From positions 1 to 64,000 of the forward strand of contig JACNGB010000049.1 of assembly GCA_014384345.1 (NCBI GenBank): 64,000 bases of DNA, given 5' to 3'. The translations under genes were made by a program, and so were the position numbers. Every line of letters begins with the position of its first letter. The first letter of the stretch is position 1. Positions 20,662-31,448 of the stretch are shown piece by piece. The notes under the pieces are model-generated. The model was not told the DNA's origin and did not search any database. It worked only from the letters and a program-made list of their open reading frames with translations. This stretch comes from Candidatus Thioglobus pontius (GTDB lineage: Bacteria; Pseudomonadota; Gammaproteobacteria; PS1; Pseudothioglobaceae).

Positions 20662-20753
20662 GGAGAGTTGGCCGAGTGGCTGAAGGCGCGCCCCTGCTAA
20701 GGGTGTATAGGGTTTATCCCCTATCGAGGGTTCAAATCCCTCACTCTCCGCCA
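20662..20753 (+). tRNA. tRNA-Ser (anticodon GCT), CCA encoded
   Basis: ggagagttggccgagtggctgaaggcgcgcccctGCTaaggg...ggttcaaatccctcactctccgCCA; long variable arm. Confidence 0.96.
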
Positions 20754-20775
20754 TAATTAATAAACCTTTATCATT

Positions 20776-21555
20776 ATGACTGATGCACCTCTAGTAATTG
20801 CCGGAAAAACTTATAATTCTCGCTTACTGGTTGGCTCAGGAAAGTATAAGGATTTAACCGAAACAAAACTCGCAACTGATGCAGCTGAAGCTGACATTAT
20901 TACTGTTGCCATTCGTCGTACTAACATTGGCCAGGATGAAAACGAACCGAATTTACTTGATGTTATCTCGCCAGATAAGTACACCATTTTGCCAAATACA
21001 GCAGGCTGCTACACGGCTAAAGATGCTGTGCGCACTTGCCAATTAGCGCGCGAATTATTAGGCGGGCACAACTTAGTGAAGCTTGAAGTGCTGGGCGATG
21101 AAAAAACCCTATATCCAAACATTGTTGAAACACTAGCAGCCGCAAAAACACTAGTTAACGACGGCTTTGATGTCATGGTTTACACCAGTGACGACCCAAT
21201 TGTTGCTAAAGAGCTTGAGAATATCGGTTGTGCCGCCGTAATGCCACTCGCCTCACTGATTGGCTCAGGCCAAGGCATTGCCAACCCTGCCAACATCAAA
21301 TTAATCAAAGAACAAGCTAAAGTGCCTGTATTGGTTGATGCAGGTATTGGCTGTGCCACGGATGCAGCGCGCGCAATGGAGCTTGGTTGTGATGGCGTCC
21401 TAATGAACTCTGCTATTGCCAATGCGCAAGACCCTATTTTGATGGCCAGTGCAATGAAACATGCAGTGATTGCTGGCAGAGAGTCCTACCTAGCAGGAAG
21501 AATGATGAAAAAAGCTTACGCTTCTGCCTCCTCACCGATGGAAAACTTAATCTAA
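20776..21555 (+). CDS. thiG: Thiazole synthase
   Basis: [51 protein letters not shown]. Confidence 0.96.
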   Translation: MTDAPLVIAGKTYNSRLLVGSGKYKDLTETKLATDAAEADIITVAIRRTNIGQDENEPNLLDVISPDKYTILPNTAGCYTAKDAVRTCQLARELLGGHNLVKLEVLGDEKTLYPNIVETLAAAKTLVNDGFDVMVYTSDDPIVAKELENIGCAAVMPLASLIGSGQGIANPANIKLIKEQAKVPVLVDAGIGCATDAARAMELGCDGVLMNSAIANAQDPILMASAMKHAVIAGRESYLAGRMMKKAYASASSPMENLI

Positions 21556-21575
21556 AAAAACTTAAAGATTCAAGT

Positions 21576-21608
21576 AAAAAATACCGATAAATTAGCGGTA
21601 TTTTTTTT
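21576..21608. terminator. Rho-independent terminator (convergent)
   Basis: aaaaaataccg ... cggtatttttttt between thiG and the 21618 gene. Confidence 0.85.
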
Positions 21609-21617
21609 CAATTCAAA

Positions 21618-21938
21618 TTACTCTAAAAAGCTTTCAGGCTCTTTTTCTGATTCTGGCTTTTTAGTTCTTTTGGCAGGTTTGGCCAACACCTCTAAGTAAA
21701 ACGTATCCAGGCCTTCATCATGCGCCTCTGCAATAACTTTGTTAATTTCTGACACATGAATAAAACCAGCAGAGGCTTCATCCGCACCAAAGCGGCAGTC
21801 AAAATCCCAAAAGTCCGTATCATTAGGTAATTTTTTATTGCGTTCACGCTTAATATATTTTTTTAACTCATGCTTAATGGCATCTGCCACTCTAGGTCTT
21901 TGTTTTTTAGGATGGGAAAAGCTGAATGTCTTTTTCAT
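21618..21938 (-). CDS. DUF6172-like small protein
   Basis: MKKTFSFSHPKKQRPRVADAIKHELKKYIKRERNKKLP...FWDFDCRFG. Confidence 0.65.
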   Translation of the reverse strand: MKKTFSFSHPKKQRPRVADAIKHELKKYIKRERNKKLPNDTDFWDFDCRFGADEASAGFIHVSEINKVIAEAHDEGLDTFYLEVLAKPAKRTKKPESEKEPESFLE

Positions 21939-21998
21939 GGCGCTTAGATAATAATAATTAAGTTGTTATTTTAAGCGAGACTTAAAACAGTATTTAAG

Positions 21999-23330
21999 TT
22001 AATCCAACTCTTTCAATTCAGTGGTGTTGTTTATAAAGATAAAACCATCGTAACGTCTCGGCAAAATACTGGGCACATAGTGTTTTGACTTTTCATGGTC
22101 TGGATCGTAAACAACGCCAATAGCTCGGTGTTGACGATATTGGTTAAGCAATAAATTTGCCCGATCTTTGTTGTTAAACAATAAGTAAAAACTAGGTTTG
22201 CTGATCTGACTTAATATTTGCTCATAACTCCCATCAACACCAATAGGAACAGTCATTACTTGCATGGGCTCACCCCAACTATGTGCCGCAGACACTTTTC
22301 CTTGATTCGTGCCAAACCCTAGAATAAACACTCGGCGTTCTCCAAATTCGGCTCTGCTCAAATGACCAATATTATTTAAACCACTTGAATACATGGGCGT
22401 AGCTCTTGCATCGCCCACATGTGTATTATGTGCCCAAATAATACCCTTAGATTGATCGCCGTGCAAAGCTAGCAATCGCTTGATTGATAACCACATGTGG
22501 CCGGCACGACTATTCCAGGAGTCGGTATTTTTATCAAGATCACTTAAACGGTAAAAAGATTCGGCATTTTTAACAATTAGTGCATTTTGCTCAGCCTGAA
22601 AAAAATCAAATTCTTTAAAAGTATTATTAGTCGCAACAAGATAATGCAGAAGATTAGCAACAGCAGTCAAACCCTGTTGACATGAAAAATCGCCACGTGC
22701 TATGTTTTGCTCCCAATATTGGCGATACCTCCTGGTAAAGCACTTAAGATTTTGATTAACTTGGGTGTAATAATGAGGAAAATATTGATCGATAAATACC
22801 AACAGCCCGTCAATAGCATCCTGTTGTTCGTATACGTCCATGCCATAAATACCCACTTTTTCATGATCAGGCAAATTAAAGTTATATTTTCTTAGCCACT
22901 CGGCAAGATTTTCAATATAACTATTTTTCCACATCCACTCTGGCCAACGGTTAAAAGTGTGCAAAACCTCTCTAGCCGATGATAAAGAATTTGAGGTATT
23001 TTTAACATACTGATTTAAACGAGCAATTGAAGCCCAATCACCCTCCACAACAATAAAATTAAATTTCTTTTCACGGATTAGACGCTTGGTAATTTCCAGA
23101 CGCTTAGCGTAAAACTCTGCACTGCCATGCGATGATTCTCCCAGCATTACTAATTGACGATCACCCATTAACTCAATCATTTCATTCAGACTGCTTGTAG
23201 TGATTAATGGCTTCGCCTTAGATGAAAAATATCCAAGCAGGTAATCGTCTGAAGGTACTGCATTAGCAAAAGTGACTGATGAAAACAGAATGATGAAAAA
23301 TAGCCTTATCTTTTTCATAGTGATCAGCAA
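21999..23330 (-). CDS. Erythromycin esterase-like family protein, exported
   Basis: LVMLGESSHGSAEFYAKRLEITKRLI, VGIYGMDVYEQQDAIDGL, WAHNTHVGDARAT. Confidence 0.88.
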   Translation of the reverse strand: MLITMKKIRLFFIILFSSVTFANAVPSDDYLLGYFSSKAKPLITTSSLNEMIELMGDRQLVMLGESSHGSAEFYAKRLEITKRLIREKKFNFIVVEGDWASIARLNQYVKNTSNSLSSAREVLHTFNRWPEWMWKNSYIENLAEWLRKYNFNLPDHEKVGIYGMDVYEQQDAIDGLLVFIDQYFPHYYTQVNQNLKCFTRRYRQYWEQNIARGDFSCQQGLTAVANLLHYLVATNNTFKEFDFFQAEQNALIVKNAESFYRLSDLDKNTDSWNSRAGHMWLSIKRLLALHGDQSKGIIWAHNTHVGDARATPMYSSGLNNIGHLSRAEFGERRVFILGFGTNQGKVSAAHSWGEPMQVMTVPIGVDGSYEQILSQISKPSFYLLFNNKDRANLLLNQYRQHRAIGVVYDPDHEKSKHYVPSILPRRYDGFIFINNTTELKELD

Positions 23331-23396
23331 GTTTTACCAAAGAATAAGTTAATTCTACACTCATACAACGAACAAATAAATATTAAAATAAGGCTT

Positions 23397-24503
23397 ATGA
23401 ATTTTTCAGAAAAATTATTAGCCATTAAAAAAAGCCATCTTTATCGATCAAGAAAAGTGTCTGAGAGTGCGCAAGATACACAAATAATAATCAATGGAAA
23501 ATCACTGATTAATTTTTGTTCAAATGATTACCTGTCATTGGCTAACCACACCCTTGTTAAAGAATCACTCAAACAAGGGGTTGATAAGTTTGGTGTCGGC
23601 TCTGGCGCTTCCCATTTGGTCAGCGGACATTCTCGTGCCCATCACGATCTAGAAGAGGCATTAGCCGACTACACGCAACAGGAGCGAGCCTTGCTATTCT
23701 CAACGGGCTATAGTGCTAATTTGGGTGTTTTTTCAGCGCTTAGCGATGAGCTAGACTGGGTATTACAAGACAAACTCAACCACGCATCACTCATTGATGC
23801 CAATCAGCTCATTGGTTTACCATTACAACGATATTTGCACAATAATATCGAATCACTCAATAAAAAAATTAGCAAACAATCAGGTCAAGGCATGATTGTG
23901 ACCGACAATATCTTTAGTATGGATGGTGACCAGGCAAATATCGATGATTTACAAAAAATCTCAAATTTTTCTAATGCAGTTTTAATGCAGGATGATGCGC
24001 ATGGATTTGGCGTATTTGAGCCAAATATTCCGAAAAATTCTATTTATATGGCCACTTTAGGCAAAGCTGCAGGCACAATGGGCGCTTTTGTAGCTGGAAA
24101 CGCTGATTTTATTGAATTTTTAATCCAAAAATCGCGCCCGTACATCTACACCACCGCCATCTCGCCTGCCATTTGTACAGCAACACTCAAAAGTCTAGAT
24201 TTAATCAAACAAGGTGAGCAAAAAGCTAAATTACTCGCCAATATTGATTTTTTCCGAAATTTTTCCGAAGCTATCGGTCTGCCAATTTCCAAATCTAGTA
24301 GTGCCATTCAACCACTCATTATTGGCAATAGTGAAAAATCCCTAAAAATTAGTCAACAATTATTTGAACAGGGATTTTATGTCGGTGCCATCCGCCCACC
24401 AACTGTACCCAAAGGCACAGAGCGATTGAGAATCACCCTGAATGCTAATCACTCTCAAAGTCAAATCGAACAGCTACTAGCTTGTATTAAAAATGCTCTA
24501 TAG
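23397..24503 (+). CDS. bioF: 8-amino-7-oxononanoate synthase
   Basis: NFCSNDYLSLANH, GSGASHLVSGH, PLP-lysine TLGKAAGTMGAFV. Confidence 0.94.
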   Translation: MNFSEKLLAIKKSHLYRSRKVSESAQDTQIIINGKSLINFCSNDYLSLANHTLVKESLKQGVDKFGVGSGASHLVSGHSRAHHDLEEALADYTQQERALLFSTGYSANLGVFSALSDELDWVLQDKLNHASLIDANQLIGLPLQRYLHNNIESLNKKISKQSGQGMIVTDNIFSMDGDQANIDDLQKISNFSNAVLMQDDAHGFGVFEPNIPKNSIYMATLGKAAGTMGAFVAGNADFIEFLIQKSRPYIYTTAISPAICTATLKSLDLIKQGEQKAKLLANIDFFRNFSEAIGLPISKSSSAIQPLIIGNSEKSLKISQQLFEQGFYVGAIRPPTVPKGTERLRITLNANHSQSQIEQLLACIKNAL

Positions 24504-25191
24504 TCAAACCACAGGCGTTGGCCCCAATCTTGTACTGCTTCATGGTTGGGGCTTTAATTCAGATTTATTCGATAGTCTGATTGAAAAATACAAACATCAA
24601 TATCGAATTACTAAAATTGACCTACCTGGTCATGGCAGAAGTGATGATGTTGCTGGAGGACTGGATGAATGGTGTGATGAAATTATTAAACTATTACCCA
24701 AAAAGCCAATTCTATTAGGCTGGTCATTGGGTGGATTGCTAGCCATTAATCTGGCTAAAAAAATCAAATTATCAAAATTAATTCTTGTAGCATCTACCCC
24801 AAATTTTGTACAGAATTCTCATTGGCAATACGGTATTAATGCTGATAATTTTCAACAGTTTTCTAATGCATTGTCACTTAATTTATCAAAAGGATTAAAG
24901 CGCTTTGTTAGTTTACAAACTCAAAATAAAAATCAGCTGAAAACTTTAAGTCAGTCAATTGATGCGCTGCCAGCAAGTGCAAGTGCGCTCAATCAGGGTT
25001 TGGAAATTTTATTAACCAGTGATTTAACCAAGCACTTTAAACATCTATCAATTCCTATTGAAGCAACTCTAGGTAGTCGTGACACGCTCGTGCCACATGC
25101 AATCAAACAATGGTACTCAAATCAAAATATATCGGTATCGTTATTGGATACTGGCCACCTGCCTTTTTTACACAACGACTTTAAACTATGA
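24493..25191 (+). CDS. bioH: Pimeloyl-ACP methyl ester esterase (BioH-like alpha/beta hydrolase)
   Basis: LVLLHGWGFNSDLF, LLGWSLGGLLAI; adjacent to bioF. Confidence 0.85.
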   Translation: MLYSQTTGVGPNLVLLHGWGFNSDLFDSLIEKYKHQYRITKIDLPGHGRSDDVAGGLDEWCDEIIKLLPKKPILLGWSLGGLLAINLAKKIKLSKLILVASTPNFVQNSHWQYGINADNFQQFSNALSLNLSKGLKRFVSLQTQNKNQLKTLSQSIDALPASASALNQGLEILLTSDLTKHFKHLSIPIEATLGSRDTLVPHAIKQWYSNQNISVSLLDTGHLPFLHNDFKL

Positions 25192-25787
25192 ATAAAACTA
25201 AATCAATTGCACCAACTCTGCTAATTATATTTTTAGTATTTTGGGGTATTTTAGCGATCAATCCGATGTATCGAAATATCTGGTTTGCGGAAAATATTAT
25301 TTTAATTATTTGTATTTCTTACTTAATATTTCATTATCCGTCCTATCAATTCTCTAATACTGCCTACTGGCTTATATTTATTTTTTGCATATTGCAAACT
25401 ATTGGCGCGCACTACACCTATGCACAAGTGCCATTTGGATTTTGGGTGGCAGAACTGTTAGATTTACAAAGAAACCATTTTGATCGACTTGTGCATTTTG
25501 CATTTGGATTTTTAATTATTCTTCCATTTAAAGAAAAATTTGATCGCGTTGTTAGTTTTTCAAATCATCGTATTGAAACTTTTACGCTGGTTATGATTTT
25601 TATTGGCATTGGTGCCAGCTATGAAATACTAGAATGGTGGTATGCAGAAATCTATGAACAAGACAGCGCATCCAACATGTTTCTCGGTTCTCAAGGTGAT
25701 ATTTGGGATGCTGAAAAAGATGTGTTTCTGTCAGGCTTAGGCGCTTGGCTTTTTCTAACCATATTCAACAAAGTTAAAAAACTATAA
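25188..25787 (+). CDS. YjdF/DUF2238-like membrane protein
   Basis: Multiple TM helices; FDRLVHFAFGFLIILPFKE, GASYEILEWWYAEI, GDIWDAEKDVFLSGLGAW. Confidence 0.8.
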   Translation: MNKTKSIAPTLLIIFLVFWGILAINPMYRNIWFAENIILIICISYLIFHYPSYQFSNTAYWLIFIFCILQTIGAHYTYAQVPFGFWVAELLDLQRNHFDRLVHFAFGFLIILPFKEKFDRVVSFSNHRIETFTLVMIFIGIGASYEILEWWYAEIYEQDSASNMFLGSQGDIWDAEKDVFLSGLGAWLFLTIFNKVKKL

Positions 25788-25802
25788 TTTTTTAACTTTG
25801 TT
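25767..25802. terminator. Bidirectional terminator formed by the two convergent gene ends
   Basis: 15-bp perfect arms aacaaagttaaaaaa / ttttttaactttgtt with loop ctataa, which is both stop codons. Confidence 0.9.
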
Positions 25803-26369
25803 TTGCTGCTCTTTTAAATTGCCGACATAAGTATCAGCATCACCGTAATCAATAAAGTCCCAATACCGATCATGTGGATTTTTCACTCTTCTTGCATGTT
25901 TTATAGGGCAAAAATACTGCTCTGTCATAGAGGCTATCTCACCTACATAACTCAACAAGCCATTTGCATAACCACAATACATGCAGCCGATTTTTTCAAT
26001 AGTATTGAGATAACCAAGCTTATGCCTGTCAATCACAATATAGTCACTTCTTTTAATTTTTTGCACTTTGTAAACTGGAAAACAAATAGCTTGATACAAA
26101 GATACAAATAAGTCCAATAAAAGTAATGGCACAATCAAAATATAAATAAGAGGCGCGGTAATGATAATTAACGGATTGGCATCAAATAAATAGCGCAAAG
26201 AACCTGTTTTTAGCTTCTTATGAGCTTTAAGCAAAGTTCTTTCAAAGGTAATCCGTTTTTTACTAAATTGATAATTAAATTGTTTTCGCTTGGATTCAAC
26301 ATTTGTTTCTAAGTTTTTCTTAATTTGGTTAAATTGATCAATAAGATCTTGAATGGCTGAATTTGACAT
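25782..26369 (-). CDS. Hypothetical membrane protein (195 aa)
   Basis: Intact ORF with a hydrophobic segment and CMYCGYANG / FCPIKHARR Cys-containing region. Confidence 0.65.
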   Translation of the reverse strand: MSNSAIQDLIDQFNQIKKNLETNVESKRKQFNYQFSKKRITFERTLLKAHKKLKTGSLRYLFDANPLIIITAPLIYILIVPLLLLDLFVSLYQAICFPVYKVQKIKRSDYIVIDRHKLGYLNTIEKIGCMYCGYANGLLSYVGEIASMTEQYFCPIKHARRVKNPHDRYWDFIDYGDADTYVGNLKEQQNKVKKL

Positions 26370-26491
26370 AATTAGTCACTAGTTAAAATAAACAATACCT
26401 TGATTTTAACCGACTATATCCATCCCATTGCTATCTATGTAGATGCTATTTGAGTATAATTTCCATAAAGTTACAAACCTTGGAGAAGGCA

Positions 26492-26980
26492 ATGAGTGTA
26501 GTTGTTGGTGTTATTATGGGGTCTAAATCAGATTGGCCAACCATGAAAAATGCAGTAGAGATGTTGGAAGAATTTGGCGTAGCGCACGAGGTTGAAGTAG
26601 TTTCTGCACATCGCACCCCAGACAAAATGTTTGACTACGCTGCTAGCGCCGAAGATCGAGGCTTAAAAGTAATTATTGCGGGTGCAGGTGGTGCGGCGCA
26701 TCTACCTGGTATGGTGGCCGCCAAAACCATTGTTCCCGTACTCGGTGTGCCAGTACAATCGCGCGCGCTGAGCGGTCAAGATTCACTATTGTCAATCGCA
26801 CAAATGCCAGGTGGTATTCCTGTTGGAACGCTTGCTATTGGTGAAGCAGGTGCTAAAAATGCCGGTATTTTAGCTGCACAAATTATTGCCAATCATGATG
26901 ATAATGTCAAAGCAAAAGTTGCCGCTTTTAGAGCGAAACAAACTCAAGACGTTTTAGATAATCCAAACCCTGCAGGCTAA
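26492..26980 (+). CDS. purE: 5-(carboxyamino)imidazole ribonucleotide mutase
   Basis: [42 protein letters not shown]. Start set at MSVVVG. Confidence 0.95.
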   Translation: MSVVVGVIMGSKSDWPTMKNAVEMLEEFGVAHEVEVVSAHRTPDKMFDYAASAEDRGLKVIIAGAGGAAHLPGMVAAKTIVPVLGVPVQSRALSGQDSLLSIAQMPGGIPVGTLAIGEAGAKNAGILAAQIIANHDDNVKAKVAAFRAKQTQDVLDNPNPAG

Positions 26981-26983
26981 ACG

Positions 26984-28075
26984 ATGAAAATTGGTGTACT
27001 TGGCGCAGGCCAACTTGGCAGAATGATGGCAATTTCAGGCTATCCTTTAAATCATCAATTTGGCTTCTCTGGCAACTCAAACAATGAGCCTTCTGCATTG
27101 CTTGGACACATGTTTGCACTGGAAGATAATGCAGACAATGTTGAATCACTAGTTGCCTTTGCTGATGTTATTACTTATGAAAGTGAAAATACTGATGTTG
27201 AGGTAGTCAGAGAAATTAATAAAGACGTTCAAGTTTATCCAGGTGAAAAATCACTATTTATTACGCAACACCGTGGTCGTGAAAAAGCTTTATTTGACCA
27301 ACTAAGCATTCCTTGTGCGCCATATCAAATGGTTAACTCTGAACAAGATTTGATCGATGCGGTAGATAACATTGGCTTACCGGCTATTTTAAAAACAGCA
27401 ACTGAAGGCTACGATGGCAAAGGTCAATTTCTAATTCGTGAAACGAGTCAAATTGCTGATGCTTGGAAAAGCATGAATGGTGTTGAGTCCATTCTTGAAG
27501 GTTTTGTTAATTTTAAACGTGAGCTTTCTTTGATTGCAGTGCGCGGTATTGACAATGATCATAAATACTACCCTTTGGTTGAAAATACACATCACGATGG
27601 AATTTTACGACTTACCATTGCCCCTGCACAAGCCATTAATTCTGAAGTGCAAAAAACAGCCGAACATTACATGCAAACCTTGTTAGATGAAATGGATCAT
27701 GTTGGTGTGCTGACTATTGAGTTATTTGAAACTGAAGATGGTTTAGTTGTAAACGAGATGGCGCCTCGCGTTCATAATTCGGGCCACTGGAGTATTGAAG
27801 GTGCTAACACATCACAATTTGAAAACCATGTGCGCGCCATTAGCGGCATGCCGTTGGGCGATACATCACCCACTCATCCATTTAGCGCCATGATTAATAT
27901 TATTGGTGAAATTGGACCAACTGATTTAGCACTTAAAATGTCAAATGCGCACTTGCATTTATACGACAAGGCCGAGCGTGCCGATAGAAAACTAGGGCAT
28001 ATTAACATCACTGCTAATACTCAATCTGAACTAAACGCCAGCATTGCCACCTTAACCGACTTTTTACCCAACTAA
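26984..28075 (+). CDS. purK: 5-(carboxyamino)imidazole ribonucleotide synthase
   Basis: IGVLGAGQLGRMMA, ATEGYDGKGQFLI, EMAPRVHNSGHWS. Confidence 0.95.
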   Translation: MKIGVLGAGQLGRMMAISGYPLNHQFGFSGNSNNEPSALLGHMFALEDNADNVESLVAFADVITYESENTDVEVVREINKDVQVYPGEKSLFITQHRGREKALFDQLSIPCAPYQMVNSEQDLIDAVDNIGLPAILKTATEGYDGKGQFLIRETSQIADAWKSMNGVESILEGFVNFKRELSLIAVRGIDNDHKYYPLVENTHHDGILRLTIAPAQAINSEVQKTAEHYMQTLLDEMDHVGVLTIELFETEDGLVVNEMAPRVHNSGHWSIEGANTSQFENHVRAISGMPLGDTSPTHPFSAMINIIGEIGPTDLALKMSNAHLHLYDKAERADRKLGHINITANTQSELNASIATLTDFLPN

Positions 28076-28080
28076 AAACT

Positions 28081-28392
28081 ATGTCTGACGAATACAACTG
28101 GCCTGCATCCATTCTTTATCATCCAATGGGTGACCCAATTAACATCAAGCCGATTGATGACAATCCTTCTTTTGGTGAAGATGAATTAGCAACCTTTATT
28201 GGCGGACCTATTGATCAAATTAAGCTTGATAATGGTATGCTGATAGTCAACGAACAAGGCAAAGAGATGGGGTTGGCACTCAATGATATGGCCAGTAAAA
28301 ATGGTTATTCGCTATATGGTAATGTTATGTTTGTGCCGAAGATCATTCAACCGGCACCTGAACCGATTAAGTTCGATATCAAAAATCTATAA
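28081..28392 (+). CDS. Hypothetical protein (103 aa)
   Basis: Intact ORF 5 bp downstream of purK. Confidence 0.6.
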   Translation: MSDEYNWPASILYHPMGDPINIKPIDDNPSFGEDELATFIGGPIDQIKLDNGMLIVNEQGKEMGLALNDMASKNGYSLYGNVMFVPKIIQPAPEPIKFDIKNL

Positions 28393-28980
28393 CACTATTG
28401 CACTAGGCAACACAGAGATAACCAACAGGATGGCCATGGTTCGATTGAACCACTGATAGTGGGCATCTGTTTTAATCAATTTCTTCATTTGAGATCCTAG
28501 AAACAACCAAGATCCATTACATGGAAAAATAGCAACCATAAAACTTAAAGCTAATACCCACGTAGTTGACTGTATGTTAACGCTTGAGGTAAATGCACCA
28601 ATTCCACTAAAAATCATCACCCAAGCTTTTGGATTGACCCATTGAAATAATACAGCTTGAATAAAACTTAACGGTTTGATTTGGCTATTGATTGATTGCT
28701 GCTTTTTGGTCATAAATAATTTATAAGCCAAATACAGCAAATAACCAACACCCAGTATTTTAATCATATTATGCACCAACGGAAATTTGACCACGATTGA
28801 ATCTAGGCCAAAACCAACTGCCAATAACATCATTGGAAAGCCGATAGCGATGCCGAATAAGTGCGGTATAGATCGCTTGATGCCGAAATTTAATCCGGAA
28901 GCAAGAATCATAATATTGTTGGGACCTGGAGTAATAGTCATCACCACAGCAAATAGAAAAATGGATAATAAATTATCCAT
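28387..28980 (-). CDS. LysE/RhtB family transporter
   Basis: ITPGPNNIMILASGLNFG; multiple TM helices; FQWVNPKAWVM. Confidence 0.88.
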   Translation of the reverse strand: MDNLLSIFLFAVVMTITPGPNNIMILASGLNFGIKRSIPHLFGIAIGFPMMLLAVGFGLDSIVVKFPLVHNMIKILGVGYLLYLAYKLFMTKKQQSINSQIKPLSFIQAVLFQWVNPKAWVMIFSGIGAFTSSVNIQSTTWVLALSFMVAIFPCNGSWLFLGSQMKKLIKTDAHYQWFNRTMAILLVISVLPSAIVL

Positions 28981-29311
28981 TGCTAAACTTAACCTTAAAG
29001 CTTTCTGCCAAACTAACTTCTAATTGGTAAGCTTCCTTTTCACTGATAGGCTTGTCACGCAAATGCTGAATAACATGAATCATCTCATGACAAAACGCGG
29101 TGATAAACTTATCTATTGATAGGTTTTTATCAATATCGATATAGAATTTTCCTTCGCCTTCATGATCTGTCCAAGCTTGAGCGTTTTTCACGACTTTGAT
29201 TTTTAGATCAACATCAATTTGTTTCTTGATGTTTAATGCCTGGGAACAGAAAACATAAAGATCTTTTGCCAATCTTTGTTGAACACTCGACCCACCTTCA
29301 ACATAGATCAT
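28973..29311 (-). CDS. Small putative zinc-binding metalloprotease-like protein
   Basis: Contains FCHEMIHVIQH (HExxH). Confidence 0.5.
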   Translation of the reverse strand: MIYVEGGSSVQQRLAKDLYVFCSQALNIKKQIDVDLKIKVVKNAQAWTDHEGEGKFYIDIDKNLSIDKFITAFCHEMIHVIQHLRDKPISEKEAYQLEVSLAESFKVKFSNG

Positions 29312-29314
29312 GAA

Positions 29315-29689
29315 CTAGCCAAATTCTTTCTCTAAATAAGCTTTAATGTCAGCTGACTCAAACATCCAGGTTACTTTGCCGTTCTCAGTAATTTTCAAAC
29401 AAGGCACTTGGACTTTGCCTGTTTCTTTCATCATTTCTTCACGATACATGCCACCACGGGTTTGTGCGTTACGCGTTACAATATTAATGTTTAAACGTCT
29501 AATAACGCGTCTAGTGATAATACAAAATGGGCAAGCGAAAAACTGATAAAGCTCAATATCCTGTGCTTTTTTGTCAGCAACCGCTTGAGCTTCAGCGTCT
29601 CTTTTTACTTTTTTGACTGGAATTAATCGACTGATTAACGCAATCAATGCGCCCAGACCATTTCTAAATGCTTTTAATAAAATTTTCAT
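29315..29689 (-). CDS. Glutaredoxin-like / GST N-terminal domain protein, membrane-anchored
   Basis: YQFFACPFCIITRRVIRRL; VPCLKI. Confidence 0.82.
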   Translation of the reverse strand: MKILLKAFRNGLGALIALISRLIPVKKVKRDAEAQAVADKKAQDIELYQFFACPFCIITRRVIRRLNINIVTRNAQTRGGMYREEMMKETGKVQVPCLKITENGKVTWMFESADIKAYLEKEFG

Positions 29690-29694
29690 GTTGT

Positions 29695-30528
29695 TTATTT
29701 CCTGTTTTCAAATGCCGTCAATGTATTTTCAAGTAATGTGGCGATCGTCATTGGTCCGACACCACCTGGCACTGGCGTGATCCAAGCTGCATTAACACTC
29801 GCCGCGTCAAAATCTACATCGCCAACTAATTTTCCACTATCAAGGCGATTAATACCCACATCAATAACAACAGCACCCGGCTTAATCCAGTCACCTTGAA
29901 TCATCTGCGCAATACCAACAGCAGCAACCACAACATCAGCTTGACGAAGTTTTCCTGATAAATCTGTGGTTCTACTATTGCAAATAGTCACGGTTGCACG
30001 TGCATTTAACAACTCCATAGCCATTGGGCGACCCACAATATTAGACGCACCAACGACCACACAATTTTTACCCACTAGATCAATACCCGTTGTGGCCAAC
30101 ATAGTCATGACACCCTTAGGCGTGCACGGGCGCAAATAAGCCTTATTTTGCATCAATTTGCCGATATTTTCACTATGAAAACCATCTACATCTTTTTCGG
30201 GAGAAATAGTCTCAATCACTAAATTTGCATCTAAATGTGCCGGCAAAGGCAGCTGCACTAAAATGCCATCAATTTTATCGTCGTTATTAAGACGTTCAAT
30301 TTCATCCAATAATTGCTGTTGGGTGATATCGGCTGGTTTGTTAATTTTTTCTGAATAAAAACCCACTTCCTTGCAAGCATTATCTTTGTTACGAACATAC
30401 ACAGCAGAGGCAGGATCGTCGCCCACTAAAATGACTGCTAAACCAGGTGCCCGGTCTAATTTTCCAACTTTTTTAGCAATATCATTACGCAAATCTTGGG
30501 CAATTTTCTTACCATCAATAATCTTCAT
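29695..30528 (-). CDS. folD: Methylenetetrahydrofolate dehydrogenase/cyclohydrolase
   Basis: [46 protein letters not shown]. Confidence 0.96.
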   Translation of the reverse strand: MKIIDGKKIAQDLRNDIAKKVGKLDRAPGLAVILVGDDPASAVYVRNKDNACKEVGFYSEKINKPADITQQQLLDEIERLNNDDKIDGILVQLPLPAHLDANLVIETISPEKDVDGFHSENIGKLMQNKAYLRPCTPKGVMTMLATTGIDLVGKNCVVVGASNIVGRPMAMELLNARATVTICNSRTTDLSGKLRQADVVVAAVGIAQMIQGDWIKPGAVVIDVGINRLDSGKLVGDVDFDAASVNAAWITPVPGGVGPMTIATLLENTLTAFENRK

Positions 30529-30533
30529 TTTTT

Positions 30534-31286
30534 TTAACCTTTGTTATTGGGTGCTAATGCAGCCAGCACCTTGTCTAAATCATCTTGGGTGTCCACGCCA
30601 AAACCTGTATCACCACACGCATTTTCCACATGAACATCAAATCCTTCATTGAGTACGGTGAGCTGCTCAAGTTTTTCAACTTGCTCCAAACGTGAACTGT
30701 CCATCTTTAAATATTGTTTGATAAAAGCGCTGCGATAGGCGTAAATACCAATATGCTTGTGACATAGAGATAAATCAAAATCTTGCATTTCTCTAAAATA
30801 AGGGATGGGTGCGCGAGAAAAATATAACGCCCTACCAAATTTATCAAATACCACCTTAACGCAATTTGGATCTAGGTATTGCACCTTATCAGCAACAGGC
30901 TCGCACAAGGTGGCCATCTGCATTTGGCTTTTGTGTAAATTATCAGCCACTTGATTAATCACTGCCGGATCCAACATAGGCTCATCACCCTGAACATTAA
31001 CAACAATCTCATCATCGTCAATATTAAGCGTTGTTAGCACCTCAGCAATTCTCGAAGTGCCCGAGGTATGTTCATTGTTTGTCATACAAACAGTGGCGCC
31101 AAATGCCTCACAAGCCTGCGCAACGCGCTGATCATCAGTGGCGACAATAACCTGCGATGCACCACTTTTTATGGCATTTTCATAAGTCAGTTGAATTAAA
31201 GGCTTGCCATGAATATCTTTTAGTAGTTTTGCAGGCAGTCTGCTGGAAGCATAACGAGCTGGAATGATGACGCTAAAGCTCATCAA
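30534..31286 (-). CDS. kdsB: 3-deoxy-manno-octulosonate cytidylyltransferase
   Basis: [27 protein letters not shown]. Confidence 0.96.
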   Translation of the reverse strand: MMSFSVIIPARYASSRLPAKLLKDIHGKPLIQLTYENAIKSGASQVIVATDDQRVAQACEAFGATVCMTNNEHTSGTSRIAEVLTTLNIDDDEIVVNVQGDEPMLDPAVINQVADNLHKSQMQMATLCEPVADKVQYLDPNCVKVVFDKFGRALYFSRAPIPYFREMQDFDLSLCHKHIGIYAYRSAFIKQYLKMDSSRLEQVEKLEQLTVLNEGFDVHVENACGDTGFGVDTQDDLDKVLAALAPNNKG

Positions 31287-31448
31287 TCAATCTAGCTTTC
31301 TAGCTTCTTCTTCTAACAGCACTGGAATGCCGTCTTCAATTGGATAAGCCAAACCACTAGTTTTACAAATAAGCTCATCACCCACTTGTTCTAGGGGTGC
31401 TTTAGATTTTGGGCATACTAATAATTTTAATAATTCTTGATCGATCAT
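31287..31448 (-). CDS. Trm112-like/YcaR family small protein (53 aa)
   Basis: Manual translation: [53 protein letters not shown]. Below the ORF-track size cut-off; sits between lpxK and kdsB. Confidence 0.9.
   Translation of the reverse strand: MIDQELLKLLVCPKSKAPLEQVGDELICKTSGLAYPIEDGIPVLLEEEARKLD

Noticed and set aside
20662-20753. tRNA-Ser as an integration site for a genomic island
   Set aside because: Followed directly by thiG with no integrase and no repeated tRNA 3' end in the window.
21999-23330. Acquired macrolide resistance gene
   Set aside because: Erythromycin esterase-like family is broad and often chromosomal with unknown function; no mobile context.
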